Below are positions 43,291 through 53,315 of a stretch of DNA of 64,000 bases, piece after piece. The notes beneath the pieces were generated by a model that was not told where the DNA came from, did not search any database, and saw nothing but the letters and a program-made list of their open reading frames with translations. This stretch comes from Methylophilus sp. 14 (GTDB lineage Bacteria > Pseudomonadota > Gammaproteobacteria > Burkholderiales > Methylophilaceae). The translations under genes and the position numbers were made by a program. Location: the NCBI RefSeq assembly GCF_015354345.1, contig NZ_JADKYS010000002.1, forward strand, positions 372,001-436,000, given 5' to 3'. Positions within the stretch are counted from its first letter, which is position 1. Every line of letters starts with the position of its first letter.

Positions 43291-44769
43291 ATGTTGATGC
43301 CATTGATTTTAAGTCTGACTAGCCTGCGTTTGCACCGGGGTTCTCACCGCACACCTTGGGCGGTCTGGGTGTTAGCCTTGCTGTTAAATGGCTGTATCAG
43401 CTCTAAAGGCATCGCCCCGACGTCGCAACCGCTGGCGCAGGACAAGCTGGCACTGGGGAAGGCGATAGCGGATGCTGCTGCCATCGCCTGGCCGACCGAG
43501 CATTGGTGGCAGGCGTATCAGGATGCGCAGTTGGACCGCCTGGTAGAGAAAAGCCTGCATGATCATCCTGACCTGAAAAAAGCCACTGCACGGATTGCAT
43601 TATCGACCGCCATGGCCGAGCAGGCGCATGCGTCTACCTTGCCCAATATCGGCGGCAAAGTGAGTTCTTCCCGCGAGCGTTTTACTGAGTTGAGTTTTAT
43701 CCCCAAACCCTGGGCAGGCCGTTTTAACTGGAATAACCAGGCAACGGTAGATATGTCTTACAACCTGGATTTGTGGAAACAGCAAAAGTCGGCCTGGCTG
43801 GCGGCGCTGGATGAGACACATGTGGCCGAAGCGGAAATGCAACAAGTAAAAATTGAACTGACTGCGGCGATGGTGAAAAGTTATATCCGCCTGGCGGCCG
43901 AGTACCAATGGCGTGACCTGGCAGAAGAGGAGCTGGATGATCTGCGCCATGAGATTGCCATCGCTAAAAAAGCGCTGGCAGCCGGGCTGAATACCCAACT
44001 CAACCTGAGCCGCCTCGAAGCAAAATTGCCAGCGGCACAAAACAAACTGGTGCAAATTGAATTACACCTCACTTTACTCAAAAACCAGATGGCGGCACTC
44101 AGTGGTGAAGGGCCGGGCGCAGGTGAGGGCATTACACGCCCAGGCTTGCATTTGTCGGCCAGTATTGGCCTGCCTGATCAGCTACCTGCTAATCTGGTCG
44201 GCCGTCGCCCGGATATTGTGGCCGCCAGATGGCGCGTCGAGGCCTCGCAGAAACATATCCAAAGTGCCAAGGCTGCGTTTTACCCGAATATCAATTTGCT
44301 CGGCTATATCGGCTTTCAGGCGTTGGCATTTTCTGGCTTGTTTTCGAGTGCCGGTCTGGTGGGCAACCTGGGTCCGGCCATGTCACTGCCGATGTTTGAT
44401 GGCGGCAAACGCCGGGCTAACCTGTCAGCAGAAACCGCCCTTTATGATATGGCGGTGGAAGATTACAACGCTACCATCCTCAAGGCGCTGGAGGGGATTT
44501 CCAACCAGTTGTCCGTATTGAATACCGTGGCCACTGAAACCAACCATACGCAACAGGCGCTGCAAAAAAGCGAACAGGCACATAGACTGGCGGTCAAGAA
44601 CTACCGCGCAGGCCTGAGTAACCTGATTGAAAGCCTGCAAACCAATGCGCTGGTGTTGCAACAAAAAAGCATACTGGTGGAGCACGAAGCCGTACGGCTG
44701 GAGGCTTATGCGACGCTGATGCTGGCGCTAGGCGGAGGCGTGATGGATGCTGAACATGCCGCGCATTAA
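43291..44769 (+). CDS. Outer-membrane efflux lipoprotein (NodT/OprM family)
   Basis: A 492-residue TolC-type channel. A lipobox (LLLNGC) follows a hydrophobic stretch. OEP repeats follow: WWQAYQDAQLDRLVEKSL, KKATARIALSTAMAEQA, LPANLVGRRPDIVAARWRVEASQKHIQSAKAAFYPNINL-type motif, and SEQAHRLAVKNYRAGLSNLIE. It gives the operon its outer-membrane exit duct. The ATG lies directly after the operator repeat with no ribosome-binding site; a later start such as TTG 43330 region is possible. It overlaps the FUSC gene by 23 bp. Confidence 0.9.
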   Translation: MLMPLILSLTSLRLHRGSHRTPWAVWVLALLLNGCISSKGIAPTSQPLAQDKLALGKAIADAAAIAWPTEHWWQAYQDAQLDRLVEKSLHDHPDLKKATARIALSTAMAEQAHASTLPNIGGKVSSSRERFTELSFIPKPWAGRFNWNNQATVDMSYNLDLWKQQKSAWLAALDETHVAEAEMQQVKIELTAAMVKSYIRLAAEYQWRDLAEEELDDLRHEIAIAKKALAAGLNTQLNLSRLEAKLPAAQNKLVQIELHLTLLKNQMAALSGEGPGAGEGITRPGLHLSASIGLPDQLPANLVGRRPDIVAARWRVEASQKHIQSAKAAFYPNINLLGYIGFQALAFSGLFSSAGLVGNLGPAMSLPMFDGGKRRANLSAETALYDMAVEDYNATILKALEGISNQLSVLNTVATETNHTQQALQKSEQAHRLAVKNYRAGLSNLIESLQTNALVLQQKSILVEHEAVRLEAYATLMLALGGGVMDAEHAAH

Positions 44770-46894
44770 TCATGGCGTGCGGCTGGCTGTTGCGTGCATG
44801 CAGCAAGCGGGTGCTGACTGGTATCGACAGGACTTTCCGCTGATTGGCTATTTGTTTAAATACCTGTTGGCGGCATGGCTGGCGTTGTGGGTGGCCTTGA
44901 AAATGGAGATGGACCAACCGGCCACAGCGCTGCTGACGGTGGTGATTGTGATGCATTTCCGTTCCGGCATGGTGATGACCAAAAGTTATTACCGCCTGAT
45001 CGGCACCGTGATCGGTATTTTGTTTTCCATGCTGCTGGTAGCTTGGTTCGCTCAGGACCGCTTTCCCTTTTTTATCGCTGCAGCACTCTGGATAGGCTTG
45101 TGCACGGCGGGTTCGCTGGTGACGCGCAATTTCCAGTCATATGGCTTTGTGCTGGCTGGCTATACCTTGTGCATCGTCGGTCTGCCGGCCACGCTCACGC
45201 CTTGGCACACCTTTCAAATTGCGTCGACCCGCTTGTCTGAAATTGGCGTGGGGCTGTTAAGCGCGACTTTGGTCAGTGAGCTGGTTTTGCCACAGCGCCT
45301 GTGGGAAAACATCCAGGCGGTGGTGCGCAGCAAGTTCCGCGATTTCAGTCAATTGCTCGGTACCGGCGCACCCGCGGGCCTCAACCAGCCTTTTCTCAAG
45401 TTTATGCAGGACCTGTATCAACTGGAGTCTTTCCGCGCATCGGTGCAGTTTGAAACCGATGATGCACGCGTGCACAGCACGACGATCAATCAGCTCAATG
45501 TGCGGTTTACAGCGGTGTCTACCACGTATGTGGTGTTTCAGCGCCTTGTGCAGCGATTGCAGGCGCGCGGCCGCAGCGCAGAAGCAGAGGCTTTGCTGGC
45601 CTTGATGCAGCCGTTGGCTGAGGCGGTTTTAATTGATGGGCGTCCGGCCAGCGATGCCCAGGGGCTGGCGGGTTTGCAGCAGGCAGTGACTGATTTTCAG
45701 CTCGGCTTTACTGCCTTATTCAGCCGACAGTTGCAGGCGTTGGCCTCGCTACCTGATGTGAATCGCCTGGAGGTGGAAACCGGGGCCGAACTGTTACAAC
45801 GTCTGGCCACTGAGTTGGCATCGTATCTGCAAACCTATGTGTTGCTGGTGGCGCATCCACGCGCGCGCCAGGTCGATCGCCGTGAATTTACCGCTGACCA
45901 ATTGCATATGCACATCGATTGGCTGCCGGTGTCCATTGCAGCGATCCGTGGGGCGCTCACCTTACTAATCCTGGCGGCCATCTGGATGACCATAGACTGG
46001 CCTTCAGGCATCCTGGCCATGACCCTGGGGGTGATTACCAGCACGCTGTTTGCGGCCAGTCCGGCGCCGATGGCGACAATTCGTCAGTTTGCGGTGGGCG
46101 TGTTGTTGGGCATTGCGCTGGTGTATGTGAGCAATGTGTTCTGGCTCACGGCGGCGCACGACTATGTGATGCTCTGTATTGTGATTGCCCCGGCCATTTT
46201 GCTCACCGCCTGGTTAAGTGGCAGACCCACAACGGCCTTGGTGGGTGCGGGGTTGGGCATTGCCTACTTTTTAATGGTTGGCTTTAACCAGGCACTGGGG
46301 GATAACCCGGTGAAATACTTCAACGACTCGATTGCCCTCATGATTGCGCTGGTGGTGTCCGGCATCATGTTCAGCCTGACTGACTATGCCGCCAGCCCGT
46401 GGGCCAAAGCGCGCGTGTTTGCCCAGTTGCGTCAACTGGTGGTCGATGCTTGCCGCAACCCCGACATGACCGCCACCGCCTTTGAAATGCGCGCGCGCGA
46501 CCTGATCCAGCGTTCTGGCAATGTACACCGGCCACAGGATGCCGACAGTGTACGCATGGTGGAGGCTTTGTGTGCCACGCTGGAAATCGGCCATGCCGTG
46601 ATTGCCTTGCGCACTGCCGCGGCAGAGTTGTCGACGCAGCCATTGCTGCAACATACCATTGCGCAGGTGGCGCACTATTACAAACAGCCTGTGCACAGCA
46701 ATCAGCAGCAGGCTTTGCAGTGGCTGGACCATTTCCTGGCCTGGTTGCAGGGCGGTGAGTATGGTCAGGCATTGGCACCGTTGCAGGCGCAAAAGCTCAC
46801 CACCCAATTGCATTTTATTCGGCTGGTGATCGCGGCGGAAACACCGGAGGGCCAGCATCCGCCTTTGAATAGGGAGGTGAGTCATGTTGCATGA
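44747..46894 (+). CDS. FUSC-family inner-membrane exporter (AaeB-like)
   Basis: A 715-residue protein with two blocks of about six membrane helices (residues ~25-180 and ~400-560) separated by helical cytosolic regions, as in FUSC/AaeB p-hydroxybenzoic acid efflux proteins. Seen: KMEMDQPATALLTVVIVMHFRSGMVMTKSYYRLIGT and the repeat RGALTLLILAAIWMTIDWPSG. With the OMF, DUF1656 and HlyD genes it forms a complete tripartite pump for aromatic acids or similar compounds. Confidence 0.9.
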   Translation: MLNMPRINHGVRLAVACMQQAGADWYRQDFPLIGYLFKYLLAAWLALWVALKMEMDQPATALLTVVIVMHFRSGMVMTKSYYRLIGTVIGILFSMLLVAWFAQDRFPFFIAAALWIGLCTAGSLVTRNFQSYGFVLAGYTLCIVGLPATLTPWHTFQIASTRLSEIGVGLLSATLVSELVLPQRLWENIQAVVRSKFRDFSQLLGTGAPAGLNQPFLKFMQDLYQLESFRASVQFETDDARVHSTTINQLNVRFTAVSTTYVVFQRLVQRLQARGRSAEAEALLALMQPLAEAVLIDGRPASDAQGLAGLQQAVTDFQLGFTALFSRQLQALASLPDVNRLEVETGAELLQRLATELASYLQTYVLLVAHPRARQVDRREFTADQLHMHIDWLPVSIAAIRGALTLLILAAIWMTIDWPSGILAMTLGVITSTLFAASPAPMATIRQFAVGVLLGIALVYVSNVFWLTAAHDYVMLCIVIAPAILLTAWLSGRPTTALVGAGLGIAYFLMVGFNQALGDNPVKYFNDSIALMIALVVSGIMFSLTDYAASPWAKARVFAQLRQLVVDACRNPDMTATAFEMRARDLIQRSGNVHRPQDADSVRMVEALCATLEIGHAVIALRTAAAELSTQPLLQHTIAQVAHYYKQPVHSNQQQALQWLDHFLAWLQGGEYGQALAPLQAQKLTTQLHFIRLVIAAETPEGQHPPLNREVSHVA

Positions 46895-47096
46895 GTGGAT
46901 TCCGCGTGAGTTGGCGTTTCTGGATGCGCATGTGCCGACTTTGTTTCTGGCGTTTTTATTGGCCGCGGGGGCGATATGGTTGCTGGATAAATGGCTGGCC
47001 GCGTGGAATCTCTACGACCTGGTCTGGTACCCGGCGCTGCTGCGCGTCGCGCTGTTTTTTAGCTTGTTTTCCGTGTTTGGTTTAATGGTGTATTGA
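46884..47096 (+). CDS. DUF1656 small membrane protein (AaeX-like)
   Basis: A 70-residue protein with two membrane helices (LFLAFLLAAGAIWLLDKW and LLRVALFFSLFSVFGLMVY) and the family feature DLVWYPALLRVALF. It overlaps the FUSC stop by 11 bp and precedes the HlyD gene by 10 bp. It corresponds to AaeX in enterobacterial aaeXAB, although here it lies after the FUSC gene. Function unknown. Confidence 0.88.
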   Translation: MLHEWIPRELAFLDAHVPTLFLAFLLAAGAIWLLDKWLAAWNLYDLVWYPALLRVALFFSLFSVFGLMVY

Positions 47097-47106
47097 AAGG
47101 CTGCTT

Positions 47107-47994
47107 ATGCAAACGCAACACCTCTGGTTTAGGGCCACAAAAGGCATCCTTAGAGTAGGCATTACGCTGGCGATTGCCGTCGCCGCCGGGCTATTGGCAT
47201 ACAAGTTATGGGTGCGCTATACCGATTACCCGTGGACGCGCGATGGCCGCGTGCGTGCCGATGTGGTGAATATTGCGCCGGATGTGGCGGGCCTGGTGAC
47301 GGCGGTGCCCGTGCGCGATAACCAGTATGTGCATCAAGGTGACGTACTGTTTCGCATAGACACCATGCATTACCAGCATGCACTGGCGGAAGCGACGGCG
47401 GTGGCCCAGCAAAGAAAGTCAGTCTGGGAGATGAAAAAACAGCAATCTGCGCGCCGCGCGCATCTGGACGATGAAGTCATTTCGCGCGAAAACCGGGAAG
47501 ATACCGATCTTTCTGCGGTGGCAGCCAAAGCCGAATACGAGGCGGCTGTGGCACAGGTCGAAAAAATCAAACTCGACCTGGAGCGTACGGTGGTGCGCTC
47601 GCCAGTCGATGGTTGGGTATCCAACCTGTTGGTACGTCCCGGGGATTTTGCCCAGGTGGGTGCCGCCAAGCTGGCGGTGATCGACCAGCATTCATTCTGG
47701 GTGTATGGCTATTTTGAAGAGCACAAACTGGGCATGATCAAGGTGGGGGATGCCGCTGAAGTACAGTTGCTGGGCAGCCACACCACGCTCAAAGGCCATG
47801 TCGAAAGCATAGCGCATGGCATTACCGACCGAGATAACCCGACCGATATCCGCCTGCTGGCCAATGTGAACCCGACGTTTAACTGGGTGCGCCTGGCGCA
47901 GCGTATTCCGGTGCGTATCCATTTGGACCAGATGCCGACCGAGCTGCCGTTGGTGGCGGGCATGACCTGTTCGGTGGTGATCAGCCACGGCTAA
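47107..47994 (+). CDS. HlyD-family membrane-fusion protein (AaeA/EmrA-like)
   Basis: A 295-residue periplasmic adaptor. N-terminal membrane helix, biotinyl-lipoyl halves (VRADVVNIAPDVAGLVTAVPVRDNQYVHQGDVLFRID and VRSPVDGWVSNLLVRPGDF) flanking a coiled-coil hairpin rich in A, E and Q, then a beta-barrel (YFEEHKLGMIKVGDAAEVQ). It links the FUSC exporter to the outer-membrane channel. Last gene of the MarR-linked operon. Confidence 0.92.
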   Translation: MQTQHLWFRATKGILRVGITLAIAVAAGLLAYKLWVRYTDYPWTRDGRVRADVVNIAPDVAGLVTAVPVRDNQYVHQGDVLFRIDTMHYQHALAEATAVAQQRKSVWEMKKQQSARRAHLDDEVISRENREDTDLSAVAAKAEYEAAVAQVEKIKLDLERTVVRSPVDGWVSNLLVRPGDFAQVGAAKLAVIDQHSFWVYGYFEEHKLGMIKVGDAAEVQLLGSHTTLKGHVESIAHGITDRDNPTDIRLLANVNPTFNWVRLAQRIPVRIHLDQMPTELPLVAGMTCSVVISHG

Positions 47995-48065
47995 GCAGGT
48001 GGCCTATGCAGCAGAATCAGGCTGTCTCTGTTAAGATGGTTATTCATTGATCACAATCTAAGCGC

Positions 48066-49154
48066 ATGCTTACCGAAAAACCGCCCGCGGGACTGCTGTC
48101 CCTGATTATTTCAATTATCGCCTACCTGGCATTGGCGCAAGCCGACAAAGTCATGCATATCGGCCAGCCCGAATCACTGGCCATCTCTATCCTGTTTGTG
48201 CTGCTGATTATTAACCTGGCTTTCCAGTTGTCGTTTCAGGTCGAATACGTGGCCGAGCAGCTCAAAGAGCCTTATGGCACCATGATACTGACCATCAGTG
48301 CTGTCATTATTGAGGTGGTGATTATTGTCATGATGCTTAGCCATACGTCTTCGACCACGCTGGCCAGGGATGCGATTTATTCGGCGGTGATGCTGGATAT
48401 CAACGGCATTCTTGGCTTGTGTGCCATTGTCGGTGGCATCAAATATGGCGAGGTCGAATACAACGTCAACTCCGGCAATACATATATTGTCATGATCATG
48501 ACCGCACTGGGCATCTCCATGGCCTTGCCCGCGTTTTTGCCGCCCGAGCACTGGCGTTTGTATTCGATGTTTACCATCGTCACCATGAGCGTGTTTTATG
48601 CCTTGTTCCTCAAAATGCAAACCGGGCGCCACCGTAACTACTTCAGTTACCGCGACCAGCATCAGGCGCAAAGCGGGCAGCCAGCGGGCGTGATGAACGC
48701 GGATGTCAGATTTTCCATTCTTTACATGTTGGCAGGCATCATTACCATCGGTTTCCTGTCTGAGGAGATGAGCATGCATATGGATGCCGGTTTAACTGGC
48801 AGCGGCGTGCCCCCGATTGTGGCTGCGATTGTAGTGGCGATTATTGCCGCCAGCCCGGAAGTACTCACAGCGTTAAAGGCGGCGGTGAATGACCGCATGC
48901 AAACGGTAGTGAATATTTCACTGGGGGCCACTTTGTCGACTGTGATCCTGACCGTGCCGGTGATTGAAGCCATTGCCCTGATCGAAGACAGGCCGCTGAT
49001 AGTTGGTTTGTCGCCGACGCAGATGGTGATGACCTTCCTCACCTTGATTGTCGCGACGATTAATCTGCATGATGGTGAAACCAATGCGATTGAAGGCATG
49101 ACACATTTTGTCTTGTTTATGGCTTTTGCCATGTTGGCCGCGTTGGGGATGTAG
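48066..49154 (+). CDS. Ca2+/H+ antiporter-like protein (ChaA/CaCA family)
   Basis: A 362-residue protein with about eleven helices. The two alpha-repeats of the cation exchanger superfamily are present: TMILTISAVIIEVVIIVMML (first) and IVVAIIAASPEVLTALKAAVN (second), with the conserved acidic residues in E-V and S-P-E. ChaA-type exchangers expel Ca2+ or Na+. Alone in its orientation block, with 71-bp and 41-bp gaps on its sides. Confidence 0.88.
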   Translation: MLTEKPPAGLLSLIISIIAYLALAQADKVMHIGQPESLAISILFVLLIINLAFQLSFQVEYVAEQLKEPYGTMILTISAVIIEVVIIVMMLSHTSSTTLARDAIYSAVMLDINGILGLCAIVGGIKYGEVEYNVNSGNTYIVMIMTALGISMALPAFLPPEHWRLYSMFTIVTMSVFYALFLKMQTGRHRNYFSYRDQHQAQSGQPAGVMNADVRFSILYMLAGIITIGFLSEEMSMHMDAGLTGSGVPPIVAAIVVAIIAASPEVLTALKAAVNDRMQTVVNISLGATLSTVILTVPVIEAIALIEDRPLIVGLSPTQMVMTFLTLIVATINLHDGETNAIEGMTHFVLFMAFAMLAALGM

Positions 49155-49195
49155 GGTTGTTTTTTTGAGTGTTTGTCGCGAAATAGTCTGCCTTT

Positions 49196-50146
49196 ATGAA
49201 TACCGTTCTTGAATTGATACAGCACTATGGCTTGCTGATTGTGTTTGCCAGTGTGTTCCTCGAGCAAATGGGCTTGCCGCTGCCAGCTTACCCGACCCTG
49301 TTACTGGCAGGCGTGTTGATTGGCAATGGCCAGTATTCCTGGGCCGCAATGTTGCTGGTGGCGATGGTCGCTGCCTTGCTTGCCGACTCGATCTGGTACC
49401 GCGCCGGACGCAAATATGGCAAGCGTGTCATGGGCAAATTGTGCAAGATATCCTTGTCGCCTGATACCTGTGTGCGCCAAACCGAAGCCCTGTACTTAAA
49501 ATTCGGCCCGCCTGCCTTGCTGGTGTGCAAGTTTATTCCCGGTTTTGCTTCTATCTCCAGTGCGCTGGCAGGCTCTTCCGGCACGCGCTACTGGCTGTTT
49601 GCACTCATGGATGGCCTGGGGGCCTTGTTGTGGGCTGGGTCTGCATTGTGGCTGGGCAATTTGTTCAGCTCTGCGATTGATGAACTCATGCTCACCCTGG
49701 TTGAAATGGGCAAGTGGGGCACCTTGCTGGTGCTGGTCCTGATCACGGTATTTATTGCCGCCAAATGGTGGGACAGGCAGCGCTTTATCAAAAGCCTGCG
49801 CATGGCACGTATCAGCGTAGATGAATTAAACACCTTGTTGACTAGCGGCGCGGCACCAGTGATTCTCGATACGCGTGCCAAACACCTGGTCGACGATGGC
49901 TGGATTCCGGGTGCGCAGTTTGTCACTCTGGATGAAGTGGATCAGTTGGTGTTGGACATCGATGAGGATGCGCCGGTGGTACTGTATTGCTCTTGCCCGA
50001 ATGAGGTGACGGCGGCCAAAGTCGCCAAAAAACTTATCGGCCGCGGCTACCGAAATATCCGTCCGCTGACGGGCGGCATCGATGCCTGGCGGGATGCTGG
50101 TTTTGAGGTCAGCATGACAGCCGTGGAGAAAACGTTAGATGTTTAA
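49196..50146 (+). CDS. DedA membrane protein fused to a rhodanese domain
   Basis: A 316-residue protein. Residues 1-195 are a DedA/VTT-type domain (VFLEQMGLPLPAYPTLLLAG, SIWYRAGRKYGKRV, FIPGFASISSALAGSSGTRYWLF). Residues ~205-305 are a rhodanese domain with PVILDTRAKHLVDDGWIPGAQFV, active-site loop YCSCPNEVTAAKVA (Cys in place) and LTGGIDAWRDAGFEV. DedA proteins move lipids such as undecaprenyl phosphate or sustain proton-motive force; rhodanese carries sulphur. Its 3' end overlaps the RND permease start by 8 bp. Confidence 0.9.
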   Translation: MNTVLELIQHYGLLIVFASVFLEQMGLPLPAYPTLLLAGVLIGNGQYSWAAMLLVAMVAALLADSIWYRAGRKYGKRVMGKLCKISLSPDTCVRQTEALYLKFGPPALLVCKFIPGFASISSALAGSSGTRYWLFALMDGLGALLWAGSALWLGNLFSSAIDELMLTLVEMGKWGTLLVLVLITVFIAAKWWDRQRFIKSLRMARISVDELNTLLTSGAAPVILDTRAKHLVDDGWIPGAQFVTLDEVDQLVLDIDEDAPVVLYCSCPNEVTAAKVAKKLIGRGYRNIRPLTGGIDAWRDAGFEVSMTAVEKTLDV

Positions 50147-53100
50147 CGTGGTCGGTATTGCGCTCAAGCGGCCTTATACCTTTGTGGTGATGGCCTTGCT
50201 GATTTTAATTTTCGGCACGCTGTCTGCCATACGCAGTCCGGTCGATATTTTTCCTGAAATCCGTATCCCGGTGGTGGCCGTGGCCTGGCAATATACCGGC
50301 CTGCCGCCTGATGATATGGCGGGGCGCATCACCACGCTGTACCAGCGCAGCTTAACCACGACCGTCAACGATATTGAACATATTGAAGCTAATTCTTATA
50401 ACGGCTTCGCCATCGTGAAGATCTTTTTCCATGCCGGGGTCAATATCGCTACGGCCAATGCGCAGGTGTCGGCCATCTCGCAAACGGTGACGCGGCAAAT
50501 GCCGCCTGGCACCACGCCGCCGCTGATCCTGAATTACAACGCTTCTACGGTGCCTATTTTGCAGATTGCCCTGTCCGGCAAAGGTCTGACTGAGCAAAAC
50601 CTGGCCGACCTCGGCCTGAACGCTGTGCGTATCCGCCTGGTGACGGTGCCCGGGGCAGGCGTGCCTTTCCCTTATGGCGGTAAAAGCCGTCAAATCCAGA
50701 TCGACCTCAATCCGGCCGCCTTGCAGGCCCGCGGCTTGTCGGCACAGGATATTGCCAATGCGCTGGCGGCCCATAATATGGTGGTGCCAATCGGCACGCA
50801 AAAAATCGGCAGCATTGAATACACCTTAAACCTCAATAATGCCGCGGCGGCGATTGAAGACCTGGCCAATATTCCGGTGAAGGTAGTCAACGGCGCCACC
50901 GTCTATATGCGTGATGTCGGCCAGGTACGCGACGGCAACCCGCCGCAAACCAACATCGTGCATGTGGATGGTAACCGTTCTGTGCTCATGACCATCCTCA
51001 AGAATGGTGCGATTTCGACGCTGGCCATTGTCGACGGCATTAAAGCCAAGCTGGAGGAAATCAAACCTGGATTGCCAGATACACTGGTGGCTACACCGAT
51101 CAATGACCAGTCTATTTTTGTGCGCGCTGCGATTGATGGTGTGGTGTTTGAAGGCGTGTTGGCGGCAATTTTAACCAGTCTGATGATTTTGCTGTTTTTG
51201 GGTAGCTGGCGCTCGTCGCTGATTATCGCCACCTCGATTCCGCTGTCTATTTTGGGCGCGATTATTGGGTTATCAGCCATCGGCGAAACGCTGAATATTA
51301 TGACCTTGGGTGGCCTGGCGCTGGCGGTAGGTTTGCTGGTGGATGAGGCGACCGTCACCATCGAAAACATCAACTGGCACCTGGAGCAGGGCAAGCCGGT
51401 TGAGCAGTCTATCCTCGATGGCGCAGCACAAATCGTCACGCCCGCGTTTGTGTCGCTGCTGTGTATTTGTATCGTGTTTGTGCCGATGTTTTTCCTCGAA
51501 GGTGTGTCGCGTTACCTGTTTGTGCCGATGGCCGAAGCCGTGATGTTTGCCATGGTCAGCTCGTTTATTTTGTCGCGTACGCTGGTGCCCACCATGGCCA
51601 ATTACCTGCTTAAACCGCACTTGCCTAGCGACGAGCACAAGCCAGTCAGCCGCAATCCGCTGGTGCGCTTTCAACAATGGTTTGAGGCTGGATTTGAGCG
51701 CATCCGTCATGGCTATAAAGCCGTGCTGATCCTGGCTGTCGGCCATGGCCGCGTGTTTATGCTTGGCTTTATGGCCGTGGTCATGCTGTCGTTTTTATTA
51801 TTGCCCATGTTGGGCAGTAACTTCTTCCCCAGTGTCGATAGCGGGCAAATTCTCATGCATGCACGCGTGCCGGTGGGGACGCGTATTGAAGATACCGCCA
51901 ACCGTTTTGCCCATATCCAGGCAGCGATTAAACAAGTGATTCCGGCAGATGAAATCCTGACGATTGTCGACAACATCGGCATGCCGATCAGCAGCATCAA
52001 CATGACCTATAACAATACTGGCCTGACCGGTGCGCATGATGGCGATATCCAGATTGCGCTTAAAGCACATCATGCACCGACTGCCAGCTATATTCGCACC
52101 CTGCGCGAAGTATTGCCCAAGCAGTTTCCGGATACGACCTTTTCGTTCCCCCCAGCCGATATTGTTAGCCAGATCCTGAATTTTGGTTCGCCTGCGCCGA
52201 TTGATATCCAGATTCGTGGCGGTAAACTGGCGGATGACTTTGCTTACGCCAACCAGTTGCTGGCCAAAGTACGCACCGTGCCTGGCGTGGTCGATGCCCG
52301 TATCCAGCAGTCACGCAGCCGGCCGTCATTTGATATCGCCATTGATAAAACCCGCGCGCAAGAGATTGGCATTAGTACGCGCGATGTGACCAATAGCATG
52401 GTGATTAATATGGCGGGTAGCTCGCAGGTGTCACCCACCTATTGGCTCAATCCGGCCAATGGCGTCACTTATCCTATTGTGTTGCAAACGCCGCAATACC
52501 AACTGGATAGCCTGAGTGCACTGGCCAATTTGCCGATCAGCGGTAGCGATGGCCCGTTGCAGACCCTGGGTGGAATTGCCACCTTTAAGCGCAGTGTCGG
52601 TAATGCGGTGGTCAGTCAGTATGATATCCAGCCTATGGTGCAAGTACATGCCAGCACGCAGGACCGAGACCTCGGTGCCGTGGCGGCCGATATCCGCAAG
52701 ATACTGGACGAGACCAAGGACCAGGTACCCAAAGCGGCGACTGTGGTGATGCTGGGCCAGGCTTACACCATGGACCATGCGTTCACTGGCCTGTTTTTTG
52801 GCTTGCTGGGGGCGATTGTGCTGATTTACCTGCTGATTGTAGTCAACCTGCAATCCTGGAGTGACCCGTTTGTGATTATCTCTGCCTTGCCTGCGGCACT
52901 GGCAGGCATCGTCTGGATGCTATTTGTGACTTACACCCCCTTATCAGTGCCTGCCCTGACGGGTGCGATTATGTGTATGGGCGTGGCGACGGCCAACAGT
53001 GTGCTGGTGATCAGCTTTGCCCGTGAACGCCTGGCCGAGTTGCAAGATGCCACCGCGGCGGCGATTGATGCCGGGTTTGTGCGGTTCCGTCCGGTGTTGA

Positions 53101-53315
53101 TGACGGCGCTGGCAATGGTGATCGGCATGACGCCGATGGCCTTGGGCCTGGGGGAGGGCGGTGAGCAGAACGCCCCCTTGGGCCGTGCCGTGATTGGGGG
53201 CTTGTTATTTGCGACGGTGGCGACGCTGCTGTTTGTGCCGGTGGTGTTTAACGCTATCCACAAAAAGCACTACCCAGGCCCTGTCAGTGATTCTAGCGGA
53301 GATTTAAATGCATAA
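50139..53315 (+). CDS. RND efflux permease
   Basis: A 1058-residue HAE-type RND transporter with twelve helices in two halves and large periplasmic loops. Visible are the N-terminal ALKRPYTFVVMALLILIFGTL, SPVDIFPEIRIPVVAVAW, GLALAVGLLVDEATVTIEN (helix 4 acidic residue), and the second-half GAIMCMGVATANSVLVISFARE. It exports small molecules by proton antiport. The gene order permease then adaptor is reversed from the usual. No outer-membrane channel is adjacent. Confidence 0.93.
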   Translation: MFNVVGIALKRPYTFVVMALLILIFGTLSAIRSPVDIFPEIRIPVVAVAWQYTGLPPDDMAGRITTLYQRSLTTTVNDIEHIEANSYNGFAIVKIFFHAGVNIATANAQVSAISQTVTRQMPPGTTPPLILNYNASTVPILQIALSGKGLTEQNLADLGLNAVRIRLVTVPGAGVPFPYGGKSRQIQIDLNPAALQARGLSAQDIANALAAHNMVVPIGTQKIGSIEYTLNLNNAAAAIEDLANIPVKVVNGATVYMRDVGQVRDGNPPQTNIVHVDGNRSVLMTILKNGAISTLAIVDGIKAKLEEIKPGLPDTLVATPINDQSIFVRAAIDGVVFEGVLAAILTSLMILLFLGSWRSSLIIATSIPLSILGAIIGLSAIGETLNIMTLGGLALAVGLLVDEATVTIENINWHLEQGKPVEQSILDGAAQIVTPAFVSLLCICIVFVPMFFLEGVSRYLFVPMAEAVMFAMVSSFILSRTLVPTMANYLLKPHLPSDEHKPVSRNPLVRFQQWFEAGFERIRHGYKAVLILAVGHGRVFMLGFMAVVMLSFLLLPMLGSNFFPSVDSGQILMHARVPVGTRIEDTANRFAHIQAAIKQVIPADEILTIVDNIGMPISSINMTYNNTGLTGAHDGDIQIALKAHHAPTASYIRTLREVLPKQFPDTTFSFPPADIVSQILNFGSPAPIDIQIRGGKLADDFAYANQLLAKVRTVPGVVDARIQQSRSRPSFDIAIDKTRAQEIGISTRDVTNSMVINMAGSSQVSPTYWLNPANGVTYPIVLQTPQYQLDSLSALANLPISGSDGPLQTLGGIATFKRSVGNAVVSQYDIQPMVQVHASTQDRDLGAVAADIRKILDETKDQVPKAATVVMLGQAYTMDHAFTGLFFGLLGAIVLIYLLIVVNLQSWSDPFVIISALPAALAGIVWMLFVTYTPLSVPALTGAIMCMGVATANSVLVISFARERLAELQDATAAAIDAGFVRFRPVLMTALAMVIGMTPMALGLGEGGEQNAPLGRAVIGGLLFATVATLLFVPVVFNAIHKKHYPGPVSDSSGDLNA